Shown one piece after another: positions 34,937 through 44,977 of a stretch of DNA of 64,000 nucleotides. The translations under genes and the position numbers were made by a program. This DNA comes from Pelagibacterium sp. 26DY04. Its GTDB lineage: Bacteria; Pseudomonadota; Alphaproteobacteria; Rhizobiales; Devosiaceae. Each line of letters begins with the position of its first letter. Within the stretch, counting starts at the first letter, position 1. The notes under the pieces were generated by a model that did not search any database, was not told where the DNA came from, and saw only the letters and a list, made by a program, of their open reading frames with translations. The stretch is taken from positions 186,001-250,000 of the forward strand of contig NZ_CP101731.1 of assembly GCF_031202305.1 (NCBI RefSeq). The letters run 5' to 3'.

Positions 34937-35527
34937 ATGATCAGACGCCTTCTCGCCGCTTTGCTGGTTGTCCTTATCGGCACCGCGCCCGCCTTCGCCC
35001 ATCTCGATCCCGTCGAACACGGCTCGTTCATGGCCGGCTTCACCCACCCGCTGTTCGGGCTCGATCACATCCTGGCCATGGTCGCCGTGGGGCTGTGGGC
35101 AGCCTCTGTTGGCGGCAGGGCGCTCTGGGCCGTCCCCGCCGCCTTCGTCGCCACCATGGCCATCGGCTTCGCCGCCGCAATCCTCGGGCTGCCGCTGCCT
35201 TTCGTCGAACCGGTGATCCTGGCCTCGGTCATCTTCATCGGCATCATGGTCGCCCTCGCCCTGCCGCTCCCCACCGCCGGCGTCGCGGCGGTCGTCGCCT
35301 TCTTCGCCCTGTTCCACGGCCACGCCCATGGCGGCGAAATGGGTGAGGCCGGAGCCTTTGGCTATGCGGCGGGCTTTCTCGCCGCCACCGCGCTGCTCCA
35401 TGCCGCGGGCGTGGCGCTGGGCGTTGTTGCCGGCAGGCTGCTCGCCACCCGGCGGGGCCTTGCCGCAACCCGGATCGCGGGCGGGCTCACCGCCCTTGGC
35501 GGGTTGTGGCTGACTATCGCAGGTTAA
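34937..35527 (+). CDS. ureJ: HupE/UreJ family membrane protein
   Basis: 196 residues. A cleavable signal-like N-terminus (ending APAFAHLDP) is followed by the HupE/UreJ motif [28 protein letters not shown], and six hydrophobic segments. A second His cluster [15 protein letters not shown] is present. Members located in urease or hydrogenase clusters are secondary nickel transporters or nickel-delivery proteins, and the His motifs fit metal binding. It sits 13 bp after ureA and 11 bp before ureB, so it is part of the operon. Confidence 0.88.
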   Translation: MIRRLLAALLVVLIGTAPAFAHLDPVEHGSFMAGFTHPLFGLDHILAMVAVGLWAASVGGRALWAVPAAFVATMAIGFAAAILGLPLPFVEPVILASVIFIGIMVALALPLPTAGVAAVVAFFALFHGHAHGGEMGEAGAFGYAAGFLAATALLHAAGVALGVVAGRLLATRRGLAATRIAGGLTALGGLWLTIAG

Positions 35528-35538
35528 AGGAGCCGCCC

Positions 35539-35850
35539 ATGATCCCCGGCCAGATCGTCACCCAACCGGGCGATATCGAGCTCAATACCGGGCGCGAGAC
35601 GGTGACCCTCGACGTCGCCAACACCGGCGATCGCCCCATCCAGGTGGGTAGTCACTATCATTTCTTTGAAACCAATGCCGGGCTGAGCTTTGAGCGCGAC
35701 AAGGCCTATGGCATGCGCCTCGATATTGCCGCAGGCACCGCCGTGCGCTTTGAGCCCGGACAGATGCGGCAAGTCCGTCTGGTTGCCATCGGTGGCAAGC
35801 GCCAGATCCACGGCTTCCGCCAGATGGTGATGGGTCCGCTCGAGCGATGA
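35539..35850 (+). CDS. ureB: Urease beta subunit
   Basis: 103 residues, normal for a separate beta subunit. Signatures [46 protein letters not shown] and [24 protein letters not shown] are diagnostic. The expected next gene, ureC, is displaced by 930 bp because an unrelated minus-strand gene lies between them. Confidence 0.98.
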   Translation: MIPGQIVTQPGDIELNTGRETVTLDVANTGDRPIQVGSHYHFFETNAGLSFERDKAYGMRLDIAAGTAVRFEPGQMRQVRLVAIGGKRQIHGFRQMVMGPLER

Positions 35851-35880
35851 TGCCGGCCGCCCGATCCTTGGCCGGCCATG

Positions 35881-35911
35881 AAAAACGGCGGGGTGCCGTC
35901 GCACTCCGCCG
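35881..35911 (-). terminator. Terminator of the Ala/Gly/Asp-repeat protein gene
   Basis: On the minus strand CGGCGGAGTGC-GACG-GCACCCCGCCG forms an 11-bp stem (one G-T pair) followed by TTTTT. It lies 22 bp after the stop at 35934. Confidence 0.8.
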
Positions 35912-35933
35912 CCGCAATAGCCTTGGCGATCGC

Positions 35934-36623
35934 TTATTGGGTGGTAGTTTCACCCTGGGTCGGAGCCTCGAGCCCCGCATCGGTGTTCATGTCGTCGGCT
36001 TCTTCAGTGCCCGTGTCTTCGGCAGCCTCGGCCTCCGGCGATTGCTGGGATTCCACGAACACGACCAGCGACGTATCCCCTTCCATCCAGACGCCGACCA
36101 CATCCTCGGTGGTATAGCCTGCCGCTTCGATGGCGGCGACCACATCGGCATTGCCTTCGACATTGGTCTGCAGCGTATCGATATCGGCTTCATAATCGGC
36201 GCGGCTCTCGGCATAGGATTGGGCGGTGAATTCACCTTCCTCACCGAGGGTCGAGATATCGACGATCTGGATTTCAGTATCGGCCGTGACCATGGAAAGG
36301 TCGGCCGTGCCTGCGCCCTGGAGCGCGGCATCGAGATCGCCATAGGTCATGTCGGTCGACATTCCGCCGGCAGCATCGGCACCGGCCCCGGCCGCCGCAT
36401 CGCCTGCAGCACCCGCTTCAGCACCAGCGGCCGCGTCGGCACCTGCATCAGCGCCAGCACCGGCGTCCACGCCAGCGCCAGCATCCACACCAGCGCCGGC
36501 GTCGGTTTCCACCCCGGCATCGACGCCCGCGCCGGCATCAACTCCGGCATCCTGAGCAAGAGCTGCCAGCGGCATCGACAGGGTCAAGGCCGTACCAAGA
36601 GCAAGAGCAGAGAGCTTGTTCAT
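35934..36623 (-). CDS. Secreted Ala/Gly/Asp-repeat protein, antisense within the urease cluster
   Basis: 229 residues from the ATG at 36623 (GGAG 7 nt upstream; ATG 36629 is a close alternative). A signal peptide covers about 1-26 (ending AALAQ). Residues about 27-90 are a low-complexity repeat of DAGAGV/DAGAGA units. A folded region follows (about 95-195) with GDLDAALQGAG, EIQIVDISTL and VVGVWMEGDTSLVVFVES, and the tail is acidic. I recognise no family; the folded part is small and has no cysteines. It is expected in the periplasm or outside the cell. It has its own terminator and runs against the flanking ure genes, so it is probably a later insertion. Confidence 0.8.
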   Translation of the reverse strand: MNKLSALALGTALTLSMPLAALAQDAGVDAGAGVDAGVETDAGAGVDAGAGVDAGAGADAGADAAAGAEAGAAGDAAAGAGADAAGGMSTDMTYGDLDAALQGAGTADLSMVTADTEIQIVDISTLGEEGEFTAQSYAESRADYEADIDTLQTNVEGNADVVAAIEAAGYTTEDVVGVWMEGDTSLVVFVESQQSPEAEAAEDTGTEEADDMNTDAGLEAPTQGETTTQ

Positions 36624-36781
36624 TTCCATTCTCCGTTTGAGTGTACGTTTACCGCCCCTCGGACCGTAAAAACGGGCAAGGTCCGATCCGGTTGCATGCA
36701 GTTTCGGAGCATTGGGACGCATTCAAACTGGAGTGTCGCCCGGTTCCGCGCCGGCATTCCGCCCCACCAAGGAGCACAGTG

Positions 36782-38494
<1,713 letters not shown>

Positions 38495-38495
38495 G

Positions 38496-38633
38496 CTAGC
38501 TCGACGGCTTTTCGTCCCTGGCAGCCGGCTTGCCGGCTTTTTGCGTGGCCTTGATCTTTTCGAGCAGCGCGCGTTTGGCGTCGTCGGACGTCTTGCGCCG
38601 GTCGGCGTGATCGGGAAGCTTGGACTTCTTCAT
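38496..38633 (-). CDS. Small lysine-rich protein (45 aa)
   Basis: 45 residues from the ATG at 38633. The middle, DDAKRALLEKIKATQK, is a basic amphipathic helix, and the ends are Lys/Arg/Pro-rich. It resembles small DUF6481-like basic proteins of alphaproteobacteria, a weak match from memory. It starts 18 bp after the BrnA stop on the same strand. It also contains a plus-strand hairpin with T-run that would end ureC transcription. Its coding status is likely but not certain. Confidence 0.5.
   Translation of the reverse strand: MKKSKLPDHADRRKTSDDAKRALLEKIKATQKAGKPAARDEKPSS
38523..38542 (+). terminator. Terminator of ureC inside the small convergent gene
   Basis: AGCCGGC-TT-GCCGGCT followed by TTTT (plus strand), 28 bp after the ureC stop. 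On the minus strand the same bases encode Lys-Ala-Gly-Lys-Pro-Ala. Confidence 0.6.
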
Positions 38634-38651
38634 TTGGCAGGCTCCCTCGCC

Positions 38652-38885
38652 TTAACTGAGGCCGGCCGCTTTGCGCAGCGCCTCATTGATCCGCTCTTGC
38701 CAGCCGGGGCCGTCATCCTGGAAATGCGCGAGGACATCACGATCGATACGGATCGAGACAAGCTCCTTGCCCACGGGAATCGGATTGGATCTGGCCTTGG
38801 GCTCTTCCGGCCTGGTCGTTGCGGCTTTGAACGCGGCCTCGGCCCGTTCCTTGGCGCTGGTCGGTCGGCGGGGCGTATGGGCCAT
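38652..38885 (-). CDS. brnA: BrnA-type antitoxin (orphan)
   Basis: 77 residues. The C-terminal half LVSIRIDRDVLAHFQDDGPGWQERINEALRKAAG is the typical BrnA ribbon-helix-helix. In type II BrnTA systems the BrnT RNase toxin gene directly precedes brnA. The 305 bp upstream (38886-39190) hold no BrnT-like frame, so this appears to be an orphan antitoxin or a stand-alone regulator. It probably forms a transcription unit with the 45-aa gene downstream. Confidence 0.85.
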   Translation of the reverse strand: MAHTPRRPTSAKERAEAAFKAATTRPEEPKARSNPIPVGKELVSIRIDRDVLAHFQDDGPGWQERINEALRKAAGLS

Positions 38886-39190
38886 TGTCTCGACACCATG
38901 TTAGGAAATCGATGACCCGGCCAGGAGGTGGAAACTCCGACCGGGCCAAAACCCTCGATCGGCGAAGATCAGGGGCAGGCGAACCGATAGAGCAGCGAGG
39001 CACGGCGGGCAAGCAATTTAAGCGTGATCGAGCATGCCTTCGGCTTTTGCTGCGCTCTTACTGCCATAGGCTACTTGCAGGCGGAACGCCCTTTCGGCTG
39101 GGATCAGCACTTTCGGCGGCCCAGCCCACTGGCCATCCTTTCCGATCCATCCTAAGCTCGCGCCCCCGCTCAATCGTCGCCTCCTTTGCC
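38886..39190. other. 305-bp region without a gene
   Basis: Neither strand has a frame with a plausible start, ribosome-binding site and composition. I looked specifically for a BrnT toxin upstream of brnA and saw none. The region should hold the brnA promoter (minus) and the azlC promoter (plus). Confidence 0.6.
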
Positions 39191-39889
39191 ATGCCCGCCC
39201 ATCCCAATTTTTCCTCCGGTGCCCGCGCCTCGATGCCCATTGCCATCGGCTATGTTCCGGTCGGCATCGCCTTCGGGGTGGCGGCGGTCAAGGCGGGGTT
39301 CACGGCGCTCGAGGCGACGCTGCTCTCGGCGGTGGTTTATGCCGGGGCGAGCCAGTTCCTCGTCCTCGCCCTGGTGGGCTCGGGCGCCCCGATCATCGTC
39401 ACCGCGCTCTCGATCATCGCCACCAATGTGCGCCACGTCTTTTACGGTCCGGCCATCATCGAAGCGGCGCGGGATAAGGCCAGCAAGCGCCACGCCTGGG
39501 CCTGGAGCTTTTTTCTCTCCGATGGAGCCTTCGGCTCGGCCATCGTGGCGCTCAACCGCTCGGCCGATTATTTCTCCCCACGCTTCATGTTCGGCATCGC
39601 CACTGGACCCTATCTCGCTTGGGTGATCGGCACGGCGATTGGCGCCCTGGCCGGCGGAGCGCTCAGCGCCTATCCGGCAGTCGATGCGGCCATGGGGTTC
39701 CTGATGCCGGCGCTGTTTTTATCCATGGTGCTCTCGCTTTTGACGCGCAAGCACATCCCTGTGGTGATCGTCACCGTCTGCGTAACGCTGCCGCTCATCC
39801 TTCTCGTCTCGCCCACGGTGGGCATATTGGGCGGCATGGTCGCGGGCGCGCTCTCGAGCCTTTTCCTCGTCCGGGGGGCTTCGGCATGA
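39191..39889 (+). CDS. azlC: AzlC family branched-chain amino acid export subunit
   Basis: 232 residues from the ATG at 39191. The AzlC signatures MPIAIGYVPVGIAFGVAAVKAGFTALEATLLSAVVYAGASQFLVLAL and ATNVRHVFYGPA are present, with about six to seven hydrophobic segments. AzlCD forms a two-component exporter of branched-chain amino acids and analogues. The stop overlaps azlD by 4 bp. Confidence 0.93.
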   Translation: MPAHPNFSSGARASMPIAIGYVPVGIAFGVAAVKAGFTALEATLLSAVVYAGASQFLVLALVGSGAPIIVTALSIIATNVRHVFYGPAIIEAARDKASKRHAWAWSFFLSDGAFGSAIVALNRSADYFSPRFMFGIATGPYLAWVIGTAIGALAGGALSAYPAVDAAMGFLMPALFLSMVLSLLTRKHIPVVIVTVCVTLPLILLVSPTVGILGGMVAGALSSLFLVRGASA

Positions 39890-40206
39890 ACGCAGAATTT
39901 CTCGCCATCACCCTGCTGGTTGGCCTGGGCACATGGATGCTGCGCTATCTGCCCACCCGCTTCATGCGCGGCACGGGAGATCCCGAAGCTCCGCTCAGCC
40001 GGTTCCTCTCGGCCACCGGCCCGGCGGCCATCGTCGCGCTTTTTGTGGGCGCCATCCTGCCCATGCTCTCGCCAGACCTTCAGTCCGTCGCTCCGCTGCT
40101 GATCGGCTCGGCCGCCGTGGTGGCGCTCTATCTCTGGCGCCGGGACATCTCCATCGCCACGGTGGGGGGCGCAATCGTCTACGGCTTCGTTTTCGCCCTG
40201 ATGTGA
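39886..40206 (+). CDS. azlD: AzlD family small membrane subunit
   Basis: 106 residues starting at the ATG that overlaps the azlC stop (ATGA). Four hydrophobic segments; the family motif GTWMLRYLPTRFM is present near the N-terminus. It partners AzlC. The pair lies between brnA and a MliC-like gene inside the urease region and has no obvious functional link to urease. Confidence 0.92.
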   Translation: MNAEFLAITLLVGLGTWMLRYLPTRFMRGTGDPEAPLSRFLSATGPAAIVALFVGAILPMLSPDLQSVAPLLIGSAAVVALYLWRRDISIATVGGAIVYGFVFALM

Positions 40207-40295
40207 TCGCGCGATTGGTGCGCGGTCATGGTCCTGCCACCTCGCCGGTGTTACGATTCGATAAGGAATCAACTGGTTGTCGAGGAGGCCGCCCC

Positions 40296-40673
40296 GTGAA
40301 ATCCCTTGTTGTTGCCGCAGCCCTCAGCCTTGCCGCGCTGCCCGCCCTTGCCGTCGAAACCTCGATGCAATTGGTGCTTGAGCTCGAAGGCAACGCCCAG
40401 CGCGACGTCACCACCTATCAGTGCGACGGCATCGAAGAGCCCATGGTGGTCGAATATATCAACGCCCATCCCATCTTCCTTGCCATGGTGCCGGTCGAGG
40501 GGGAAAATCTCATCTTCGTCAACGTCATCTCGGGCTCGGGTGCCCGCTATGTTTCGGGCCAGTACGAGTGGTGGACGCGCGGCAACGAGGCGTTCTTTTC
40601 CGATGCCATGACCGCAGAGGGCGAGTCGGAGGCCGAACCCGTCACCTGCCACAGCATCGAGGAAATCCCCTGA
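40296..40673 (+). CDS. MliC-like periplasmic lysozyme inhibitor
   Basis: 125 residues from a GTG at 40296 with GAGGAGG 7 nt upstream. A signal peptide (about 1-19, ending ALPALA) precedes the mature domain. It resembles the MliC/PliC fold: TTYQCD, VEYINAHPIFLAMVPVEGENLIFVNVISGSGARYVSGQYEWWTRGNEAFF and a second cysteine near the end (VTCHS). These proteins inhibit C-type lysozymes in the periplasm. No lipobox cysteine is seen, so it would be soluble. It precedes ureE by 57 bp. Confidence 0.8.
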   Translation: MKSLVVAAALSLAALPALAVETSMQLVLELEGNAQRDVTTYQCDGIEEPMVVEYINAHPIFLAMVPVEGENLIFVNVISGSGARYVSGQYEWWTRGNEAFFSDAMTAEGESEAEPVTCHSIEEIP

Positions 40674-40730
40674 TCGCTGGCGCGCTTCTTGCTTCGTCCG
40701 GTGCGATGAAGGCAAGCGGAGACCGATTTC

Positions 40731-41204
40731 ATGCGCGCAATGGCGATCGAACCCAAGGGGCAGTGGCAAGGCAACATCGCCGGACGTGCCGTCCTTGCCC
40801 ATGACCAACGCGCCCTGCGGCGCAAGCTGATCACGCTCGACAATGGGCTCGACGTCCTTGTCGATCTTGCCCAGACCGTGGCGCTCGAAACCGGCGACGC
40901 GCTGCGGCTCGAAGATGGGCGCCTGGCCGAGATCGTCGCGGCAAACGAAGCGCTCTATGCCATCACCGGCCGCTCGGTCGCGCACATGGCCGAGCTGTGC
41001 TGGCACATCGGCAATCGGCACCTGCCCTGCCAGATCGAAAGCAGATCCGGTGTTCCCCAGCGCCTCTTGATCGGGCGCGACCATGTGATCAGGGAGATGC
41101 TCGAAGGCCTCGGCGCCACGGTCACCGAAATCAGCGCGCCCTTTTCGCCTTTGCGCGGCGCCTATTCGGGTCATGAGCACGGGCATGGGCACCATCATGG
41201 CTGA
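40731..41204 (+). CDS. ureE: Urease accessory nickel metallochaperone UreE
   Basis: 157 residues. The N-terminal peptide-binding domain and the C-terminal metal-binding domain ([56 protein letters not shown]) are clear. A His-rich tail [10 protein letters not shown] ends the protein and binds nickel. UreE delivers nickel to the UreDFG-urease complex. It overlaps ureF by 8 bp. Confidence 0.96.
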   Translation: MRAMAIEPKGQWQGNIAGRAVLAHDQRALRRKLITLDNGLDVLVDLAQTVALETGDALRLEDGRLAEIVAANEALYAITGRSVAHMAELCWHIGNRHLPCQIESRSGVPQRLLIGRDHVIREMLEGLGATVTEISAPFSPLRGAYSGHEHGHGHHHG

Positions 41205-41877
41205 CCCGGGCGGGCTGGTGCGCCTTTTTTCCTGGCTGTCGCCGGCCTTTCCCATTGGCGGCTTTGCCTATAGCCAGGGGCTCGAAACCGCCATTGCCGA
41301 GAACCGGGTCAAATCGGCCGAGCAGCTTTCGGGCTGGATCGCCGGGAACCTTCACAGCGGCGCCTTGCGCACCGATGCCTATTTCCTCGCCATCGCTGCC
41401 CGCGCCGTGGGCAATGGGGAGGCGCAAACGCTCGCCGCCGCCAATCAATTCTGCCTCGCCCTGCAGGTATCGGCCGATCGCGACAAGGAAACCCGCGAGC
41501 AGGCCCGCTCCTTTCTCGATGCCGCCGCCGCCTGGCCGGCGGACCATCCGCTATGGCTTGCCGAAATCCTTGCCGGCCCGCTCGCCCTTCCCATCGCCTT
41601 CGGCGCCATGGCCGGACTGCATGCGGTTCCGCTTGAGGCGACGATCACCGGCTTTGCCAATGCCGCCATCACCCAGCAGATTTCCGTAGGCATCCGCCTC
41701 ATCCCCCTGGGCCAGAGCGCCGGGCTTGCGGTGCAGGCGGCGCTCGAGCCCGCCATCCTCGCTCTGGCCGCTGATGCGGGCGTGGCAACGCTCAATGACG
41801 TTTCCGGGCTCTCCTATGGCACCGATATTGCAAGCCTCAGACATGAAGACCTCGGCGTAAGGATATTCCGCTCATGA
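41197..41877 (+). CDS. ureF: Urease accessory protein UreF
   Basis: 226 residues from the ATG at 41197, overlapping the end of ureE; an ATG at 41173 would add eight residues. Signatures [32 protein letters not shown] and [22 protein letters not shown] are typical. UreF acts as a fidelity factor for UreG GTPase in nickel insertion. It overlaps ureG by 4 bp. Confidence 0.96.
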   Translation: MADPGGLVRLFSWLSPAFPIGGFAYSQGLETAIAENRVKSAEQLSGWIAGNLHSGALRTDAYFLAIAARAVGNGEAQTLAAANQFCLALQVSADRDKETREQARSFLDAAAAWPADHPLWLAEILAGPLALPIAFGAMAGLHAVPLEATITGFANAAITQQISVGIRLIPLGQSAGLAVQAALEPAILALAADAGVATLNDVSGLSYGTDIASLRHEDLGVRIFRS

Positions 41878-42506
41878 GTTCACAACACGGCCCCCTGCGC
41901 GTCGGCATCGGCGGTCCCGTCGGTTCGGGCAAGACCACCCTGACCGAAAAGCTCTGCAAAGCGTTGCGTGAGCACTATTCGGTGGGGGTGGTCACCAACG
42001 ACATCTACACCAAGGAAGACGCGCTGATGCTGGCCCGCCTGCAGGCGCTGCCCGAGGAGCGCATCGTCGGGGTGGAAACCGGCGGCTGCCCGCACACGGC
42101 GATCCGCGAAGACGCTTCGATCAATCTGCGCGCCATTGCCGAGCTCAATGCCCGCATCCCCGATCTCGACATCGTCTTCATTGAAAGTGGCGGCGACAAT
42201 CTGGCGGCGACCTTCTCGCCCGATCTTGCCGACATCACCCTCTATGTCATCTCGGTCTGCCAGGGCGAGGAAATCCCGCGCAAGGGCGGGCCGGGCATCA
42301 CGCGCTCGGACTTACTGGTCATCAACAAGGCCGATCTCGCCCCCTATGTCGAAGTCGACCTCTCCGTCATGGACGCCGATGCCGGCCGCATGCGCGAAGG
42401 CCAACCGCACGTCTTTACCGACCTCAAACGCGGAAAAGGTGTCGAGGATATCGTCACCTTCCTGGAACGTCATGGCGGACTGGTGCGAGGAGAAATGGCA
42501 CTTTAG
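41874..42506 (+). CDS. ureG: Urease accessory GTPase UreG
   Basis: 210 residues. The P-loop [13 protein letters not shown] lies at about 11-23, followed by [12 protein letters not shown], the nickel site [16 protein letters not shown] (Cys-Pro-His), [19 protein letters not shown] and NKADLAPYV. UreG hydrolyses GTP to drive nickel transfer into urease. It is the last gene of the ureEFG unit and is followed by a terminator. Confidence 0.98.
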   Translation: MSSQHGPLRVGIGGPVGSGKTTLTEKLCKALREHYSVGVVTNDIYTKEDALMLARLQALPEERIVGVETGGCPHTAIREDASINLRAIAELNARIPDLDIVFIESGGDNLAATFSPDLADITLYVISVCQGEEIPRKGGPGITRSDLLVINKADLAPYVEVDLSVMDADAGRMREGQPHVFTDLKRGKGVEDIVTFLERHGGLVRGEMAL

Positions 42507-42572
42507 CGCCGGAATTCGGTAACCTCCAGCGCAAGCATCGACCCTCTTTGGCTCCCACAATCCCCCTGTCCT

Positions 42573-42604
42573 GGGGCCATTCCCGGAATCGAACGGCCCC
42601 TTTT
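42573..42604 (+). terminator. Terminator after ureG
   Basis: GGGGCC pairs with GGCCCC, with a small inner stem (ATTCC/GGAAT) between them, followed by TTTT. It lies between convergent genes, 67 bp after the ureG stop. Confidence 0.65.
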
Positions 42605-42616
42605 CGCCGAAGGCGT

Positions 42617-42883
42617 TCAGGCCCTCACGGCCTCCCCGCACCCATAGGCATCCTCGCGCCTGGGGTCGGAAACCGCCTCGGCTTCCTCCTCAAAATCCTC
42701 CTCGACCAGCCGATAGATCGAAATCGGCCCCTTGTGATGCATCGCCTTGCGGCTCAACCGCCGCAGATCGGCATCGCTCAGCCCCAGATCGGCTTTAAGG
42801 TGAGGATCAAGGCGCCTGAGCGCCGCATAAAGCGTGTGAAACGCCAGCCAATCGGCCAGCGCCCTTGGCAGAAAACCGGGCAT
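42617..42883 (-). CDS. Small hypothetical protein, DUF1127-like motif
   Basis: 88 residues from the ATG at 42883 with GGAGG 6 nt upstream, which makes it a credible gene. An N-terminal amphipathic helix (LPRALADWLAFHTLYAALRRLDPH) is followed by KADLGLSDADLRRLSRKAM, reminiscent of the DUF1127 'DIGLSRxDI' end, and an acidic tail. No function is known. It is divergent from mmcB; the 196-bp intergenic region holds the GTTTCA-N4-TGAAAC palindrome, so either gene could be the LysR target. Confidence 0.65.
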   Translation of the reverse strand: MPGFLPRALADWLAFHTLYAALRRLDPHLKADLGLSDADLRRLSRKAMHHKGPISIYRLVEEDFEEEAEAVSDPRREDAYGCGEAVRA

Positions 42884-43015
42884 GGCAAACCTCCGGCAGC
42901 GCCGAACGCGCCGCGCAAAGCTGTTGATGGTTGAAAGAGACGGGGCATATCGGCCCCGGCAATCGCGACTATGCGCCCTGCACCGGCACCCGCGCTACGG
43001 CGCGCTTTGCAATGT

Positions 43016-43034
43016 CCGTTTCAATCCTGAAACA
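43016..43034. promoter_or_regulatory. Second copy of the GTTTCA-N4-TGAAAC operator
   Basis: CCGTTTCAATCCTGAAACA differs from the motif at 14910-14928 at only two of 19 positions, both in the spacer. It lies 46 bp before mmcB and 133 bp before the divergent small gene. Confidence 0.6.
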
Positions 43035-43079
43035 CGCTTGGGGCTGTTCACCGCGCCTCGATGGGAATAAAATGAGAAC

Positions 43080-43571
43080 ATGAGTGACGCCGATTCCGCC
43101 CTGCAACCTGTTCTCGTCGATGGCCGCCAGTCGCCCACCGCGCTGCGCGTGCAGCGTGGGGTGATGCGCTTCCTGCGTTCGGTGCACGATATGACCTGCT
43201 TTGCCGAAGTGCCGCTCACCAATGGACGGCGCGCCGATGTCATCGCCCTGGGCGGCAAGGGCGAGATCTGGATCGTCGAGATCAAGTCGAGCCTCATCGA
43301 CTACAAGGTCGATGCCAAATGGCCCAACTATAAGGATTTCTGCGACCGGTTCTTCTTCTGCAAGCCTCCCGAGCTGGAAGCGGAAATCTTCCCCGACAGC
43401 GAAGGGCTGATGGTCGCCGACGGCCATTGGGGCGATATCCTGCGCCATGCCCAGCACGATCCGCTGCCCGGCGCGCGCCGCAAGGCCATGCTCTTAAAGC
43501 TCGCCCGGCTCGGGGCGGACCGGGTCCATGCCTTGATGGACCCGGCAACACGCGAAGATGGCTTATTCTGA
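43080..43571 (+). CDS. mmcB: MmcB family DNA repair protein
   Basis: 163 residues. The sequence fits MmcB, a PD-(D/E)XK nuclease-like protein of alphaproteobacteria: EVPLTNGRRADVIALGGKGEIWIVEIKSSLIDYKVDAKWPNYKDFCDRFFFC, with Asp, Glu and Lys (RADVIAL ... IVEIKSS) in catalytic spacing. MmcB is mitomycin-C inducible in Caulobacter. I found no GTTC-N7-GTTC LexA box here, but a palindrome shared with a LysR gene is present. The 3' end overlaps the convergent YbaY-META gene by 9 bp. Confidence 0.9.
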   Translation: MSDADSALQPVLVDGRQSPTALRVQRGVMRFLRSVHDMTCFAEVPLTNGRRADVIALGGKGEIWIVEIKSSLIDYKVDAKWPNYKDFCDRFFFCKPPELEAEIFPDSEGLMVADGHWGDILRHAQHDPLPGARRKAMLLKLARLGADRVHALMDPATREDGLF

Positions 43572-44354
43572 AGCCTCGGCGGCAAATTCGGCAAGCGCGG
43601 TCCCGCCCTCGTCGATCAGCGTCAGCGTTTCGCCCTCGATGGCATAGCTCGTCGCCGCTCCCAGCGCGTCAAACAGCTCCCGCTCGGTGCTCATCTTGGG
43701 GTCTTGGCAGGCCATCATGGTGGAAAACACTTCGGTGATCTCGATCGTGCCGTCCTCCTGGTAGGCGATCGAGCCGCCATAGCTGTTGCAGCCGCCATTG
43801 CCGCCCACCGAGCCATCATCCTCGCCAAAGATCAGCGTGGATTCCACGTCCTCGGCGATGGGTTCCCCGGCCAGCGCCACGAGGGTCCAACTGGTGCCGG
43901 GCAGCTGCTCGGTCTCCCCGGTGGCCGTCTCATCGGCGGGCGTGTCGCTCACCCCACGGGCATTGACCAGCGGCACGGAAACCGGGGCGTCGTGATTTTC
44001 CGGATCGACGCTCACACGCGTGTCGTTGATGAACCACAATTCGCCCCCCACTTCGATGCGGGCCGTAATGGCATAGCTGTGCCCGGCGACGATATCGTCG
44101 GAATCGAAATTGAGGATAAAGCCGATCGGCACCTGTCCGGCCGGATCGATCACGTCCTGGGCGAGCGTCTGGGCCGGCGCATCGGCCAGCGACACGTCGA
44201 CCAATGACACTGTCGCCACCGCATTGTCGGGCAGGGCGATGCGTTCGCGATAGGAAATGTCGCCGGTTATCGTCATGTCGTCGGCCATCGCCGCGCCACC
44301 CATCAGCAAAACAGAGAAGGCTGCAATCGAAAACACTGGGGATCTGACACGCAT
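43563..44354 (-). CDS. YbaY-META domain fusion protein (periplasmic)
   Basis: 263 residues. A signal peptide (about 1-24) precedes a YbaY-like domain (about 27-125: TITGDISYRERIALPDNAVATVSLVDVSL, FDSDDIVAGHSYAITARIEVGGELWFINDT). A META/HslJ-type domain follows (about 145-260: GTSWTLVALAGEPI, GGNGGCNSYGGSI, STMMACQDPKMSTERELFDAL). Both families occur in secreted proteins of stress response, often with unknown partners. The fusion of YbaY to META is known in several alphaproteobacteria (memory). The two cysteines of the META part may form a disulfide. Confidence 0.82.
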   Translation of the reverse strand: MRVRSPVFSIAAFSVLLMGGAAMADDMTITGDISYRERIALPDNAVATVSLVDVSLADAPAQTLAQDVIDPAGQVPIGFILNFDSDDIVAGHSYAITARIEVGGELWFINDTRVSVDPENHDAPVSVPLVNARGVSDTPADETATGETEQLPGTSWTLVALAGEPIAEDVESTLIFGEDDGSVGGNGGCNSYGGSIAYQEDGTIEITEVFSTMMACQDPKMSTERELFDALGAATSYAIEGETLTLIDEGGTALAEFAAEASE

Positions 44355-44580
44355 GGAAGGGTCCTTTCATCCTGGCCTAGCCTTGCGCCCTGCTTGCCGC
44401 ACCGGCGCTGAACCGGGTCTGAACGGGGGTGTTTGGCTAATCGCGCTGGTTAAAATGGTGGCAAACGGCGCATAAGCCGCATGAAACGCATAATAATATG
44501 GTTAAGTATTGCTGAACGCGGAGGTCGGCAATTTTCTCGTTTGCGTCGAAGGGCTTATCCCTTCCCAACAGGAGGCAAAC

Positions 44581-44970
44581 ATGAAACTTCTCGCTGCATT
44601 GACTGTCGCTACCACCCTCGCCATCGCCGCCGCTCCCGCTCAGGCCCAGTTGCTCGGCTCGGGCAATGGCGGTCTTTTGGGCCTGGGCAATCTTCTGAGC
44701 GTTAAGACCGGTCACGTCTCGGTGCTCAATGGCGGCATCCTCAACGGCTCCAACCTGCTTTCGGGCCTGCTCGGTTCGAGCCGCGCGTCCAACGCGTCCA
44801 CCAATGTCACCGGCTCGGGCCACAGCACCGCTCCCCATGGCGGCGTGATCGCCGGCCGCGACGCCACCATCGTTCCCGGTTCGGGCAACGTCGTTGGCAC
44901 CGGCAACATGGTCGGCAACCAGTGGGGCTCGAACTACTCCTACCGTTCGTTCTCCCGCTTCGGCTGGTAA
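44581..44970 (+). CDS. Secreted Gly/Ser/Asn-rich protein
   Basis: 129 residues from the ATG at 44581 with CAGGAGG 5 nt upstream. A signal peptide covers about 1-22 (ending APAQAQ). The mature part is Gly/Ser/Asn-rich with short repeats (GSGNGG, GLLGLGN, GSGNVVGTGNMVGN) and may form a beta-solenoid-like or disordered surface protein. I recognise no family. The upstream 226 bp (44355-44580) contain an AT-rich stretch near 44490-44510 that could hold its promoter. Confidence 0.75.
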   Translation: MKLLAALTVATTLAIAAAPAQAQLLGSGNGGLLGLGNLLSVKTGHVSVLNGGILNGSNLLSGLLGSSRASNASTNVTGSGHSTAPHGGVIAGRDATIVPGSGNVVGTGNMVGNQWGSNYSYRSFSRFGW

Positions 44971-44977
44971 GCCCCGC

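Noticed and set aside
38886..39190. BrnT toxin gene upstream of brnA
   Set aside because: No frame in this region resembles BrnT or has a usable start.
43034..43080. LexA (SOS) box before mmcB
   Set aside because: No GTTC-N7-GTTC or GAAC-N7-GAAC was found in the upstream region read by eye.
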